64,000 nt of DNA from Blastococcus tunisiensis (GCF_900112815.1 NZ_FOND01000009.1:1-64000), one strand, 5' to 3'; numbered from the stretch's first letter, positions 40,717 to 52,110 are shown. Translations and numbers: made by a program. Notes: generated by a model from the sequence alone, not told the origin.

Positions 40717-42681
40717 TCAGGGCCCGCCGCGCCGGCCCGGGGCGTTCTCGCGGACCAGCCGCCGGGCGGTGTCCACCTCGCGGGCCACCGGGCCGAGCAC
40801 GCCCTCGGCGTGGATCTCGGCGTCGTCCGGGACCCGGTGCGCCCGGACGTCCGCCTCCAGCTGCCGGATCGCCTTGCGCAGCACCGCCACCTGGGCCAGG
40901 TCGGGCGCCGGCTCGCCCTCCCGCTGGGCGATCACCGCCCCGGTCACGGCGTCGGAGGTGCGCTCGAGCTGGACGATCACCGGCCACCAGGCGGCGGCCC
41001 GGCTGCTGATCGGCGGCGGCTCGGCGAGCCGGCGCTGGAGCTGGGTCTGCAGCTCGGTGAGCGCCCGGTAGTTGCGCCGGCGCGCGCGACGACGCTCGGC
41101 CGGGCTCCCGGTGAAGGCGGCCTCCACGAACGCGTCGAGGGCGAGCGCCGCGGCGCGCAGCGCCTCGTCGAGCGGCGCGCGCCAGGTCTGCGGCCAGAGC
41201 AGGTAGCCGAAGACGAGCACGATCGCGCAGCCGATGAGGGTGTCGGTGAGCCGGGCAGCGACGAGCCCGGGGCCGCTCGGCAGGGCCAGGTCCAGCAGCA
41301 GGATGATGACCGGGGTCTGGAACACCGAGAAGAGCCCGAAGTTGGCGTTGCGGGCCCACGGCAGCAGCGCCGCGAACGCGGCCATCGCCACCAGGACCCA
41401 GGCGTCCCGGGGGAGCACCGCCAGCAGCGCCGAGCCGATCAGGACGCCGAGCAGCGTGCCCGCCCCGCGCTGGATCGCGCGGGTGAACACCGACCCGAAG
41501 TCCGGCTTCAGCACGATCGCGACGGTGAGCAGCACCCAGTACGGGCGCTGCACGGGCAGGTACTGCCGGGCGATCTCGGCGACGGTCATGCACAGCGCCA
41601 GGCGCACGGCGAAGCCGCGGCTGTCCGTGCTGGCCAGCGTCCGGTCCGACAGCTCGCGCAGGCGCGTCCGCAGCGGCAGCACCGTCCGCTCGGCGGCGGC
41701 CCCGGCCCGCTCCTCGGGATCGCCGACGACGTTCCACACCAGGCGGATCCCGTGCCGCACCGCCCGCCGGCCGGGCGGCGCGTCCTCCAGCGCGGGCGGC
41801 CGCTGTGCGGTCAGCTCGTCGTCCTGCTCCAGCGCCGCGGCGAGCGCCCGGACGGCGGCGACGTCCCGCGGGTCGGCGGGGACGCCGGCCCGCGCGGCGG
41901 CCACCGCGGCCTCCACGAGCGGAGCGGCCGCGTTGAGCACGCCGGCGAGCTCGGAGAGCTCCTGGATCCGGCCGGCGGAATGGCTCCGGCTGCGGATGAC
42001 GCGGTCGTAGGCGGCGTTCAGCGAGGTGGTCAGTCCCCGCCGGATGTCGTCGGTCCGCTCGGTCCCGCTGGCCTCCAGCAACTCGGCGATGCTCCGGAAG
42101 ACCGCGGCCACCGACGACCGGTCCGGATCGAGCGCCTCGGTGCCGGCCTGGGCCAGCGTGGTGAGCGCGGCCCACGCGGCGCCGCAGAAGAAGAAGGCGA
42201 CCTCCTCGGCCAGGGACAGCTCCGTGACCAGCCCGGAGGAGAGGGCGGTGTAGACCAGCAGCTGCAGGGCGCCCAGGGACAGGGCGGCGTTCACCGAGCT
42301 GATCAGCGCCGCCACCGCGGAGATCACCGCGATGACGACCACCGGCTCCCAGCCGCCGCCGGTGGCGTACTGCCCGACGAGCAGGCCGACCGCGCCGAAG
42401 CCGATGGCGGCGGCGGTCCGCCGCAGCCGGTCGCGCAGCGGACCCGACTGCGGGGCCAGGCTGCCGGCCAGCGCCCCCATGGTCCCGAAGACGCCGGCCG
42501 CGAGCGTGGGCCCGGCCGACACCCCGCCCTCGACCGCCACGGCGACGGCCAGCGGCCCGGGCACGGTGACGGCGAACCGGACGACGTCGCGCCAGGGGAT
42601 CGGGGGCGGTGTCGTGCGGACCAGTTCCTCGAGCCACGCGGGCGCCCGCAGGCCCCGCTCCCGTGGCCCGCGGTCCATCAC
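40717..42681 (-). CDS. FUSC-family inner-membrane protein
   Basis: 654 aa (GTG at 42681 directly followed by ATG at 42678). Two sets of hydrophobic segments, residues 35-175 and 370-495, flank a helical cytoplasmic middle region, the two-bundle layout of FUSC/aromatic acid exporter-like proteins. The second set has RPYWVLLTVAIVLKPDFGSV FTRAIQRGAGTLLGVLIGSA, the signature of the FUSC_2 domain. A helical tail follows. Relatives export fusaric acid or aromatic acids; the substrate here is unknown. Confidence 0.82.
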   Translation of the reverse strand: MMDRGPRERGLRAPAWLEELVRTTPPPIPWRDVVRFAVTVPGPLAVAVAVEGGVSAGPTLAAGVFGTMGALAGSLAPQSGPLRDRLRRTAAAIGFGAVGLLVGQYATGGGWEPVVVIAVISAVAALISSVNAALSLGALQLLVYTALSSGLVTELSLAEEVAFFFCGAAWAALTTLAQAGTEALDPDRSSVAAVFRSIAELLEASGTERTDDIRRGLTTSLNAAYDRVIRSRSHSAGRIQELSELAGVLNAAAPLVEAAVAAARAGVPADPRDVAAVRALAAALEQDDELTAQRPPALEDAPPGRRAVRHGIRLVWNVVGDPEERAGAAAERTVLPLRTRLRELSDRTLASTDSRGFAVRLALCMTVAEIARQYLPVQRPYWVLLTVAIVLKPDFGSVFTRAIQRGAGTLLGVLIGSALLAVLPRDAWVLVAMAAFAALLPWARNANFGLFSVFQTPVIILLLDLALPSGPGLVAARLTDTLIGCAIVLVFGYLLWPQTWRAPLDEALRAAALALDAFVEAAFTGSPAERRRARRRNYRALTELQTQLQRRLAEPPPISSRAAAWWPVIVQLERTSDAVTGAVIAQREGEPAPDLAQVAVLRKAIRQLEADVRAHRVPDDAEIHAEGVLGPVAREVDTARRLVRENAPGRRGGP

Positions 42682-42745
42682 GCGGAGAGCTTGTCATCGA
42701 CGGCGCCGCAGCCGCGGGACCGGGCGGCACCTACAGTCCGGAGCC

Positions 42746-43561
42746 GTGCCAGTGCCCCTGCGCGAGGTGATCGCCGCGCTCGACGCCCGCTACGACCCCG
42801 CGCTCGCCGAGAGCTGGGACGCCGTCGGCCTGGTCTGCGGCGATCCCGACGAGCCGGTGGGCCGCGTGCTGTTCGCCGTCGACCCGACCACCGCCGTGGT
42901 GGACGAGGTGATCAGCACGGGCACCGATCTGCTGGTCACCCACCACCCGCTGCTGCTCACCCCCGTGCACGGCGTCCCCGCCGAGGACCCGAAGGGCCGG
43001 CTGGTGCACCGGCTGATCCGCGCGGGTGCCGGGCTGTTCGTCGCGCACACCAACGCCGACCGGGCTCCGGGGTCGGGGGTGAACGCGGCGCTCGCCGACC
43101 TGCTGGGGCTGGCCGGCGCCGTGCCGCTGGAACCCGCCGGCGACGACCCACGGGCCGGGCTGGGCCGGGTGGGGGAGCTGCGCGCGCCGATGCCGCTGAG
43201 CGCCTTCGCCGCCCACGTGGCGGCGCTCCTGCCGGCGACCGTGGGCGGGGTGCGTGCCGCCGGCGACCCCGGCCGCGTGATCCGCCGGGTCGCGGTCTGC
43301 GGGGGGAGCGGCGGCTCGCTGCTGCCGGCCGCCGCGGCCGCGGGCGCCGACGTCCTGCTCACCAGCGACCTCAAGCACCACCCGGTGTCCGACGCCGGCG
43401 AGGTGGCCGGCCCCGCCCTCTGCGACGTCGCGCACTACGCGTCGGAGTGGCCGTGGCTGCCGGTCGCCGCCGAGCACCTGCGCGGCGACCTGGCGGGGCA
43501 GGTGGAGGTGTCCGTGTCGCGGCTGCGGACCGACCCCTGGACGTGGCACGCGGCGGGCTGA
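42746..43561 (+). CDS. Nif3-like dinuclear metal-centre protein
   Basis: 271 aa, GTG start. VIAALDARYDPALAESWDAV GLVCGD, VISTGTDLLVTHHPLLLTPV, FVAHTNADRAPGSGVNAALA and LLTSDLKHHPVSDAGEVAGP ALCDVAHYASEWP carry the conserved His, Asp and Glu ligands of the GTP cyclohydrolase I type 2/NIF3 family. The length is that of the short form without the central PII-like insert. The protein forms toroid hexamers; its biochemical role is uncertain. In mycobacteria it adjoins the zinc-ribbon and RNase H fusion genes, which here lie 3.1 kb downstream past three extra genes. Confidence 0.9.
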   Translation: MPVPLREVIAALDARYDPALAESWDAVGLVCGDPDEPVGRVLFAVDPTTAVVDEVISTGTDLLVTHHPLLLTPVHGVPAEDPKGRLVHRLIRAGAGLFVAHTNADRAPGSGVNAALADLLGLAGAVPLEPAGDDPRAGLGRVGELRAPMPLSAFAAHVAALLPATVGGVRAAGDPGRVIRRVAVCGGSGGSLLPAAAAAGADVLLTSDLKHHPVSDAGEVAGPALCDVAHYASEWPWLPVAAEHLRGDLAGQVEVSVSRLRTDPWTWHAAG

Positions 43562-43567
43562 CCGCCC

Positions 43568-44350
43568 TCAGGCGTGGCCGGCGGCCCGCAGCGCCGCGAC
43601 GCAGCCGCGTTCCAGGGCGCGCTGGCGGCGGATGCGGGCGAGCAGCCCCGGCACCGGCTCCAGCTCGCGGGTGGCGGCCGGCCGCACGTCGGAGAGCCGG
43701 CCGCCGGCGTGGTAGCCCGTCGTCGTGTGCACCGTCCACCGTTCGACGTCGGGCACCGAGAGCTCCTGGCCGGCGAGCACGGCCGGTCCGGCGGCGTCCG
43801 GCACGGGCCCCCGCAGGTCGAGCTCGGGGGAGGACCAGTCGGCCACCCGCACGGTGGCGACGTGCAGCGCGTCGTCGTCGACGGCGAGGACGACGTCGGC
43901 CGGCCCCTCCCGCCGGGCGACCGGCAGCACCCGGTCGACGTCGAGGACCAGGATCAGCCGCGGCAGGTACCACCAGTGCTCCCGGCGGAGCAGGTGCGAA
44001 TCGGCGAGCGCCCGGGACGGCGGGTGCTTGCGCAGCTCCTGGTCGAGCAGCGACTCGGTGAAGACGCTCCCGTCGCCGTCCTCCAGCAGCTGGAACCGGC
44101 CCGCGGCGACGAGCGGCTCCCAGGCCGAGCCGGTCAGCCGGGGGTCGGACAGGACGAGCGCGGCGGAGTCGGCCGCGGCGGCCGTGCGCGCGGTCTCGGC
44201 GTGGACCCAGGGCAGTGCGACGGCCGGCCGATCGCCCAGGACCAGCGGGACGACGCCGGTCGCGCCGGGCGGTCCGCCCCGGGTGCGCCATAACAGTTCG
44301 GCCACACCTGCGGCGTGGACGGCAGCTCGCACTCTTGTGACCTCGCTCAC
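43568..44350 (-). CDS. Pyridoxamine 5'-phosphate oxidase-like hypothetical protein
   Basis: 260 aa from the GTG at 44348-44350 (VSEVTRVRAAVHAAGVAELL), with GGAGGGAG 11 bases before. TGVVPLVLGDRPAVALPWVH, SDPRLTGSAWEPLVAAGRFQ LLEDGDGSVF and FTESLLDQELRKHPPSRALA resemble split-barrel flavin-binding proteins, with a C-terminal part DVVLAVDDDALHVATVRVAD. No catalytic residues can be named. It is convergent with Nif3 (6-base gap) and divergent from cstA (41-base gap). Confidence 0.55.
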   Translation of the reverse strand: MSEVTRVRAAVHAAGVAELLWRTRGGPPGATGVVPLVLGDRPAVALPWVHAETARTAAAADSAALVLSDPRLTGSAWEPLVAAGRFQLLEDGDGSVFTESLLDQELRKHPPSRALADSHLLRREHWWYLPRLILVLDVDRVLPVARREGPADVVLAVDDDALHVATVRVADWSSPELDLRGPVPDAAGPAVLAGQELSVPDVERWTVHTTTGYHAGGRLSDVRPAATRELEPVPGLLARIRRQRALERGCVAALRAAGHA

Positions 44351-44391
44351 CTGGTTGTCTACTCCCTCCGACGGCGGCAACGGGGCCGCCC

Positions 44392-46199
<1,808 letters not shown>

Positions 46200-46203
<4 letters not shown>

Positions 46204-46595
46204 CCGCGCGGGTCGTCCTCGTCCGCGGTCCGCGCGCCGCATCGGCCTCCGGTGGCTGCTGCAGCGGGGACGTCCGGCCGTTCGACGAGGGCGGCTCGCA
46301 CCACCACCCGCCTGCCGACGACGACCTGGGGAGCGTCTACCGGGCCCTGCGGGGCGCGCTCCCCAGCGACGTCGCCGTCGAGATCGTCTCGCCGTCGAAC
46401 TGGTTGTGGCTGGTGCCCGAGCTGGTCCGGGGTGGCCGCCGCCGTGGCCTCCGAGGCCCGGCGCTGCGCCGCTCGGTACGGGACGGGCTGGCGGTGGAGT
46501 CACTGATCGTCGACGGTGCGGTGCTGGCCTCCGGCGGGCTCCCCGCGCCGCGGCAGGCGGTGGCCGCGGTGGAGGCGGAGCTCGCTCTCCGGTGA
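46200..46595 (+). CDS. Small CstA-coupled protein with vicinal Cys and His cluster
   Basis: 131 aa, GTG start overlapping the cstA stop. TARVVLVRGPRAASASGGCC SGDVRPFDEGGSHHHPPADD has vicinal Cys20-Cys21 and three successive His, then DDLGSVYRALRGALPSDVAV EIVSPSNWLWLVPELVRGGR follows a beta-alpha-beta order like a thioredoxin fold. The C-terminal part ends VESLIVDGAVLASGGLPAPR. It is not YbdD/YjiX, the usual small partner of CstA. A metal-binding or redox role is possible but unproven. Confidence 0.6.
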
Positions 46596-46670
46596 CGGTC
46601 CCGCCGGCCGACGCGGCGGGCCCCTGCACGGGGGCCGGATGCAGCGGGCACCACAGGTAGGTTGCTCGTC

Positions 46671-47411
46671 GTGAAGGCCGACCACTTCGAGCAGCAGAAG
46701 CTGCTGGACCTCGCCGCGGAAGACGTGGCGCTGACCCAGCTGGCCCACCGCCACCGGAACCTGCCGGAGGTCGCCGCCGTGGCCGCGGCCGAGGAGGCCG
46801 AGCGGGCGCTGTCCGCCGACGTCGTCCGGGCCGAGACCGAGGTGCGCGACCTGGGCCGCGAGGTCAAGCGCATGGAGTCCGACGTGGAGACGGTGCGCGC
46901 CCGGGAGGCCAAGGACCAGCGGCTGCTGGAGTCCGGCAGCGTCTCGCCCAAGGAGATGACCAACCTGCAGCACGAGCTGGAGTCGCTGAAGCGGCGCCAG
47001 TCGGACCTGGAGGACCAGGAGCTCGAGCTCATGCAGCGCCTCGAGGACGCCGAGGCGACGCTGCGCACCGCGCAGCAGGGCCTCGAGCAGGCGCGTGCCG
47101 ACCGCGATCGGGCCGTGCAGCTGCGCGACGACGCCCTCGCCGACATCGCCGACGGCACGCAGCGGCACGAGGCCGCCCGCTCCGAGGTCGCCGCCGTCAT
47201 CTCCGCCCCGTTGCTGTCGCTGTACGACCGCATCCGCACCCAGACCGGGAGCACCGGCGCCGCGATGCTGCGGGCCCGCGCGTGCCAGGGCTGCCGGCTC
47301 GAGCTGTACGGCAACGAGCTGGCCGCCGTGCGCAACGCCGATCCGCACGAGGTGGTGCGGTGCGAGAACTGCGGCCGGATCCTGGTGCGCACCGCCGAGT
47401 CCGGGCTGTGA
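46671..47411 (+). CDS. C4-type zinc-ribbon/coiled-coil protein (DUF164-like)
   Basis: 246 aa from the GTG at 46671 (VKADHFEQQKLLDLAAEDVA), chosen over the TTG at 46662. Residues 30-175 form a long antiparallel coiled coil; residues 196-240 hold the zinc ribbon ACQGCRLEL and RCENCGRILVR (C-x2-C twice), preceded by SLYDRIRTQTGSTGAAMLRA. Such proteins (CT398/HP0958 type) are thought to act as RNA- or protein-binding chaperones. The stop overlaps the GTG of the RNase H fusion gene (GTGA), an order conserved with mycobacteria (Rv2229c-Rv2228c). Confidence 0.88.
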   Translation: MKADHFEQQKLLDLAAEDVALTQLAHRHRNLPEVAAVAAAEEAERALSADVVRAETEVRDLGREVKRMESDVETVRAREAKDQRLLESGSVSPKEMTNLQHELESLKRRQSDLEDQELELMQRLEDAEATLRTAQQGLEQARADRDRAVQLRDDALADIADGTQRHEAARSEVAAVISAPLLSLYDRIRTQTGSTGAAMLRARACQGCRLELYGNELAAVRNADPHEVVRCENCGRILVRTAESGL

Positions 47412-48514
47412 GCCGGCGACTCGTCGTGGAGGCGGACGGCGGGTCGCGGGGCAACCCCGGCCCGGCCGGTTACGGCGCGCTCGTCCGGGACGCCGACACG
47501 GGGCGGGTGCTGGCCGAGCGGGCCGCCTCGGTCGGCCGGGCCACCAACAACGTCGCCGAGTACGGCGGCCTGGTGGCCGGTCTCCAGGCCGCCCTGGACG
47601 TCGACCCGACCGCCAGCGTCGAGGTCCGGATGGACTCCAAGCTGGTCGTCGAGCAGATGTCGGGCCGCTGGAAGATCAAGCACCCCGACATGCAGCAGCT
47701 GGCGGTGCAGGCGCGGAAGCTGGCCCGGCAGCTGGGCGACGTCCGCTACACCTGGGTGCCGCGGGCGCAGAACGGCGCCGCGGACGCGCTGGCCAACAGC
47801 GCGATGGACGGCCGGCCGGTGCACCGCGACCCCGCCGCCGAGGCCGTCGTCCTGGAGGATGAGGTGCAGCCGAGCGGGGCGTCGGCTCAGGTGCCGGCGC
47901 CCGTGGTCACCACGGTCACGCACCTGCTGCGGCACGGGCAGACCGAGCACACCCCCGAGCGACGGTTCAGCGGCCGCAACGAGCTCCCGCTGTCCCGCAC
48001 CGGCCGCGCCGAGGCCGACGCCGCGGCTCACCGGGCGAAGGACCTGGGCATCGAGGTCGTCCTGGCCTCACCGCTGCGGCGCACCCGCGAGACCGCCGAG
48101 ATCGTGGCCGGGGTGCTGGGCCTGCCGGTCGCGCTCGACGACGACCTGGTCGAGCTGGACTTCGGCGACCTGGAGGGCCTCACCTTCGACGAGGCGCGCA
48201 CCCGGCACCCGCTCGCCGCCCGCCGGTTCCTCGACGACGTCACGGTCCCCGCCCCGGGTGGGGAGTCCGTCGCCGACGTGAGCGCCCGGGTCGCGCGGAC
48301 CCGCCGGCGGATCCTCGCCGAGCACGCCGGCCGGACCGTGCTGGTCGTCAGCCACGTGACGCCGATCAAGCTGATGCTGGCCGCGGCCCTGGGCACCGGT
48401 GACGAGGTGGTGCACCGCGTCTTCCTCGAGGCCGCGTCGCTGTCCTCCGTCGCCTGGTCCTCCGACGGCCGGACGTCGGTGCGGCTGGTGAACGACACCG
48501 CGCACCTGCGCTGA
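47408..48514 (+). CDS. Bifunctional RNase H/acid phosphatase
   Basis: 368 aa, GTG start. Residues 1-135 are a type I RNase HI domain: VVEADGGSRGNPGPAGYGAL, ATNNVAEYGGLVAGLQAALD, EVRMDSKLVVEQMSGRWKIK and WVPRAQNGAADALANSAM, with the DEDD residues present. Residues 160-368 are a histidine phosphatase/phosphoglycerate mutase domain: THLLRHGQTEHTPERRFSGR (catalytic His in RHG), ELDFGDLEGLTF and LVVSHVTPIKLML with the second His. The fusion is an actinobacterial feature (mycobacterial Rv2228c has RNase HI and alpha-ribazole phosphatase activities). It removes RNA from RNA-DNA hybrids and dephosphorylates a cobalamin precursor. Confidence 0.92.
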   Translation: MSRRLVVEADGGSRGNPGPAGYGALVRDADTGRVLAERAASVGRATNNVAEYGGLVAGLQAALDVDPTASVEVRMDSKLVVEQMSGRWKIKHPDMQQLAVQARKLARQLGDVRYTWVPRAQNGAADALANSAMDGRPVHRDPAAEAVVLEDEVQPSGASAQVPAPVVTTVTHLLRHGQTEHTPERRFSGRNELPLSRTGRAEADAAAHRAKDLGIEVVLASPLRRTRETAEIVAGVLGLPVALDDDLVELDFGDLEGLTFDEARTRHPLAARRFLDDVTVPAPGGESVADVSARVARTRRRILAEHAGRTVLVVSHVTPIKLMLAAALGTGDEVVHRVFLEAASLSSVAWSSDGRTSVRLVNDTAHLR

Positions 48515-48521
48515 CCCGGCG

Positions 48522-50804
48522 CTACGCGCCCGAGCGCACCCCGGGCGACCGGCCGTGGGCCGCGACCCAGCGGGGGAGCTCGTCGGCCGGCAGCGGCCGG
48601 GAGTGCAGGTAGCCCTGGCTCACGTCGCAGTCGAGCGCCTGCAGCCGGGACAGGGTCGCCTGGTCCTCGACCCCCTCGGCGACGACCCGGAGACCGAGCC
48701 GATGGGCCAGTGCGATCGTGCTGGCCACGATGGCGGCGGTCCGCTGGTCGGTCAGCAGGTCGACGGTGAACGAGCGGTCCAGCTTGAGCTCGGCCACCGG
48801 CAGGTCGCGGAGGTAGGCCAGCGAGGAGTAGCCGGTCCCGAAGTCGTCGATGCTCACCGTCACGCCGAGATCGGCGAGGGCCCCGACGACGGCGAGGCTG
48901 CGGTCGGGGTCGGTGAGCAGCACGCTCTCGGTGACCTCCAGGACCAGGAGGTCCGGCGACAGCGCGTGGGTGGCCAGCAGTTCCGAGACCCGGGCCGGCA
49001 GGCCGGCGTCGAGCAGGTTGCTGGCCGAGAGGTTGACCGAGACCGGCAGCCGCCGGCCCTCCCGGTGCCAGCTGGCAGCCTGCGACACGGCCTGCTCGAG
49101 GACGGTCTCGGTGAGGGTGCCCATCAGACCGTGCACCTCGGCGAGGGGGAGGAAGTCGGCGGGGAGGAGCAGGCCACGGGTGGGGTGGGCCCACCGCACG
49201 AGGGCCTCGACACCGGTGATCCGGCCGGTGGCCACGTCCAGCTGGGGCTGGTGGTGCAGGACCAGCTCCCCGCCCGCGAGGCCGGCCCGCAGCTCCTCGA
49301 CCAGGGCGAGGTGCCCGCTGCCGTGGGCGTGCCGGTCGCCGTCGTAGAGGACGACGCCGGTCCCCGAGCGCTTGGCGTCGTACATCGCCACGTCCGCCCG
49401 GCGCAGCAGGTGGGAGGGCCGGGCGAGGTCGTCGTGCGTGGTGGTGACACCGATGCTCGCCGAGGCGTGCACCGACATGCCCTCGATGGGGAAGGGCTGG
49501 GTCAGGCGGTCGTGCAGTCGCGCCCCCAGGGCCAGGGCGGCGTCGGCGGCGGGGAGCTGCGGGTCGAGCGCGGCGACCACGGCGAACTCGTCGCCGCCGA
49601 GCCGGCCCAGCAGGTCTCCTGCCCGCAGGGCCGGCTCGAGGCGATCGGCGACCATGCGCAGCAGGTCGTCCCCGGCGGCGTGCCCGAGCGCGTCGTTGAC
49701 CTCCTTGAACTTGTCGACGTCGAGCAGGGCCAGGGCGACCGGTGTCCCCTCGGCGCACAGCTCCTCGATCCGGCGCAGCACGGCCCGCCGGTTGGCCAGG
49801 CCGGTCAGCTCGTCGGTCAGCGCCTCCCGGCGGGTGACCGCCAGCTGGGCGAGCTCGCGCACGTTGACCGCCATGCGCACCCCGGCCCCGGTCGCGGCCA
49901 GGGCGGCGCACCAGACGCTCACCCCGTTCGCGTCGACGACGCTGCCCACCGCGAGCGTCGCCGTGGCCGCGAGGATGACGACGAAGGCGCCGATCGTGGC
50001 CGCCGCGGGGTCGGTGGGCTGGGGCGCCGACCGGCGGGAGCGCAGGCACGCGGCGAGGGTCAGGCACAGGATGAGCAACGGCTGCGACACCGCACCCCAG
50101 CCGACGCGCTCGCCCCCGGCCAGCAGGGTCAGCGCCGTGCCGGCCAGGCCCGTGCCGAGGGCGGCGACCACGAGCCAGGTGCGCAGGTCGCGTCCCATGG
50201 CACCGATGAACGGCAGCGTCAGCGCCGTCCCCAGCAGCACGAAGCAGACGGCGAACTGGGCGAGGAGGGCCTGGAGCTCCCACCAGGGCAGCCGGCCGAG
50301 CGGCTCGACCGCCGGCACGAGGGAGAGGTTCAGCACCGCCACCACGGCGAGGACCGCGGCGGAGCCGTTGAGCACGTCGTTGGGGTCGGCGAGGCTGGTG
50401 CTGTGGCGGTTCCAGCGCACCAGACCGCCGTACCAGAAGGGGAAGACCGCCACGCCGGCCCAGTACGTCGGGACCACGGCGGCGGCCCGGGTGGCGGGGC
50501 TGATCGCCAGGACGCCCACGACCGCCAGGGCGACCACGAAGACGGCCGCGCCGAGCGCGAGCCGGTTCCACACCGCGCGCTCCGTGGGCACGGTCCGTGC
50601 CCGCCACACGAGCACCGCGAGGAGGACGACGTGCAGGGCCACCAGCAGCGCCAGGTCGACCGCGCCGCCGACACCGGTGACGGCATCCGGCCACGCGATC
50701 CTGAGCAGGCCGAACGCCAGGAACGGGACGGCGAGGAGGACGGCGAGGGCCAGCAGGCCGCGCGGAGCCCCGGGCAGCAGCCGGGACTGCACGCGACCAT
50801 CCAT
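48522..50804 (-). CDS. Membrane GGDEF-EAL dual-domain c-di-GMP enzyme
   Basis: 760 aa. Residues 15-320 contain about nine hydrophobic segments (MHYT/MASE-like sensor without a named ligand). The GGDEF domain (335-495) has DELTGLANRRAVLRRI, LLDVDKFKEVNDALGHAAGD and LGGDEFAVV, with the I-site RAGD five residues before. The EAL domain (505-755) has GVEALVRWAHP, VSVNLSASNLL, LEVTES, SIDDFGTGYSSLAYLRDLPV and ELKLDRSF, with the metal-binding residues present. Both domains look active, so the net direction of c-di-GMP turnover cannot be read. It is convergent with the RNase H fusion, 7 bases apart. Confidence 0.92.
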   Translation of the reverse strand: MDGRVQSRLLPGAPRGLLALAVLLAVPFLAFGLLRIAWPDAVTGVGGAVDLALLVALHVVLLAVLVWRARTVPTERAVWNRLALGAAVFVVALAVVGVLAISPATRAAAVVPTYWAGVAVFPFWYGGLVRWNRHSTSLADPNDVLNGSAAVLAVVAVLNLSLVPAVEPLGRLPWWELQALLAQFAVCFVLLGTALTLPFIGAMGRDLRTWLVVAALGTGLAGTALTLLAGGERVGWGAVSQPLLILCLTLAACLRSRRSAPQPTDPAAATIGAFVVILAATATLAVGSVVDANGVSVWCAALAATGAGVRMAVNVRELAQLAVTRREALTDELTGLANRRAVLRRIEELCAEGTPVALALLDVDKFKEVNDALGHAAGDDLLRMVADRLEPALRAGDLLGRLGGDEFAVVAALDPQLPAADAALALGARLHDRLTQPFPIEGMSVHASASIGVTTTHDDLARPSHLLRRADVAMYDAKRSGTGVVLYDGDRHAHGSGHLALVEELRAGLAGGELVLHHQPQLDVATGRITGVEALVRWAHPTRGLLLPADFLPLAEVHGLMGTLTETVLEQAVSQAASWHREGRRLPVSVNLSASNLLDAGLPARVSELLATHALSPDLLVLEVTESVLLTDPDRSLAVVGALADLGVTVSIDDFGTGYSSLAYLRDLPVAELKLDRSFTVDLLTDQRTAAIVASTIALAHRLGLRVVAEGVEDQATLSRLQALDCDVSQGYLHSRPLPADELPRWVAAHGRSPGVRSGA

Positions 50805-50868
50805 GGTCCCGGTATCGGCGGAGCGGCGGAGGCGGTGAACCCGCCGGCCGGCACCTCACCCGTCGGGG

Positions 50869-51633
50869 TCAGGCGTCCGCCGTCGACACCTCGGCGAACA
50901 GGTACAGCGAGACGGCGACGCCGAAGGCCACGATCAGCCAGCGCAGCGGCCGGGCCGGGATGCGGGTGGCGAGGCGGGCGCCGAGGAACCCGCCGGCCAG
51001 GCAGGCGGGGGCCGCCACCGCGACGACGTCCCACCGCACGTCCCCGAACAGGCCGAAGACGACGAGGGCGACCGTCGCGGTGACGGCCGACAGCGCCGAC
51101 TTCAGCGCGTTGGCCAGCGCCAGGCGCTGCAGGGCGATCCCGAGGACGCCCACCAGGATCACGCCGAGCGCCCCGCCGAAGTAGCCGCCGTAGACGGTGG
51201 CGGCGAAGAGCGCGGCGTACACCCAGAGCGGATCCCGGCGGCTCCGCTCGTCGTCGGGCAGTCTCCGCGTCAGCAGGGGCTGGACGGCGAGCAGCAGGCT
51301 GGCCAGCAGGACCAGGACCGGGACGACGACGGCGAACGCCTCCGACGGGGTGGTCAGGAGGAGGACGCTGCCCGCCGCCCCGCCCAGCAGCGCGACCAGC
51401 CCGAACCGCAGCAGCCGGCCCCGCTGCCCGGCGTACTCCCGGCGGAAGCCGGCGACCCCGCCGAGGTATCCGGGCCACTGGGCGACGGAGTTGGTGACGT
51501 TCGCCGTCACCGGGGGCAGGCCGAGGGCGATCAGCGTGGGGAAGAGGATCAGCGAGCCGCCGCCGGCGACGGAGTTGACCGCGCCGGCCAGGAAGGCCAC
51601 CGCCGCGGCGAGGACCAGGTCGACGGCGGGCAC
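50869..51633 (-). CDS. TauE/SafE-type sulfite/organosulfonate exporter
   Basis: 254 aa from the GTG at 51631-51633 (VPAVDLVLAAAVAFLAGAVN). Eight hydrophobic segments. The two family signatures are present: SVAGGGSLILFPTLIALGLP PVTANVTNSVAQWPGYLGG and YGGYFGGALGVILVGVLGIA LQRLALANALKSALSAVTA. Family members export sulfite, sulfonates or other small anions; the substrate is unknown. No sulfur genes are adjacent. It is divergent from a small membrane protein. Confidence 0.88.
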   Translation of the reverse strand: MPAVDLVLAAAVAFLAGAVNSVAGGGSLILFPTLIALGLPPVTANVTNSVAQWPGYLGGVAGFRREYAGQRGRLLRFGLVALLGGAAGSVLLLTTPSEAFAVVVPVLVLLASLLLAVQPLLTRRLPDDERSRRDPLWVYAALFAATVYGGYFGGALGVILVGVLGIALQRLALANALKSALSAVTATVALVVFGLFGDVRWDVVAVAAPACLAGGFLGARLATRIPARPLRWLIVAFGVAVSLYLFAEVSTADA

Positions 51634-51657
51634 GGGGGGCGAGCCTACGGTGACCGG

Positions 51658-52017
51658 ATGCGGAGGCCGGGCAGGGCGATCGGGTTGGCGGCGTTGCTCG
51701 GCGGGTCGGGGGTGCTCCACCTGCTGCGCCCCCGCACCTACGAGTGGCTGGTGCCGCCGGAACTGGGCGACGCCCGGGGCTGGGTGCTGGCCAGCGGGGT
51801 GGCCGAGCTGGGGACGGCGGCGCTGCTGTCGGCCTCGGCGACCCGGCGGGCGGGGGGATGGGCGGCGGCCGGGCTGCTGCTGGCCTTCCTGCCGGCGCAC
51901 CTGCACACCTTCCGCGTGGTGCCCCGGCGGCCGCTGCCGCTGGCCGTCGCCGCCCTCCGTCTCCCGCTGCAGGCACCGCTGGTCGGCGTGGCGCTGGGCG
52001 TGGCCCGCGGGAGGTGA
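51658..52017 (+). CDS. Small DoxX-like membrane protein
   Basis: 119 aa, ATG start. Four hydrophobic helices are seen at about residues 6-22, 42-58, 66-80 and 94-114 with LLGGSGVLHLLRPRTYEWLV PPELG, ELGTAALLSASATRRAGGWA and PLPLAVAALRLPLQAPLVGV, similar to short DoxX/DUF4345-type proteins. Function unknown. Only 24 bases separate its start from the divergent TauE-like gene. Confidence 0.65.
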   Translation: MRRPGRAIGLAALLGGSGVLHLLRPRTYEWLVPPELGDARGWVLASGVAELGTAALLSASATRRAGGWAAAGLLLAFLPAHLHTFRVVPRRPLPLAVAALRLPLQAPLVGVALGVARGR

Positions 52018-52110
52018 TCCTCCGCCCTCGCGACAGAGCACTCGACCACCCGGTGTGCCGCGAGGACGACGTCGGCACCGCGAGGTCGACCGCCGCGGCA
52101 GACTGCGGTC

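Noticed and set aside
39694-44061. A 1455-codon open frame on the plus strand
   Set aside because: It lies antisense to two well-supported genes (alpha/beta hydrolase, FUSC) and shows only Arg/Gly/Pro/His-rich composition. It is a by-product of high third-position GC.
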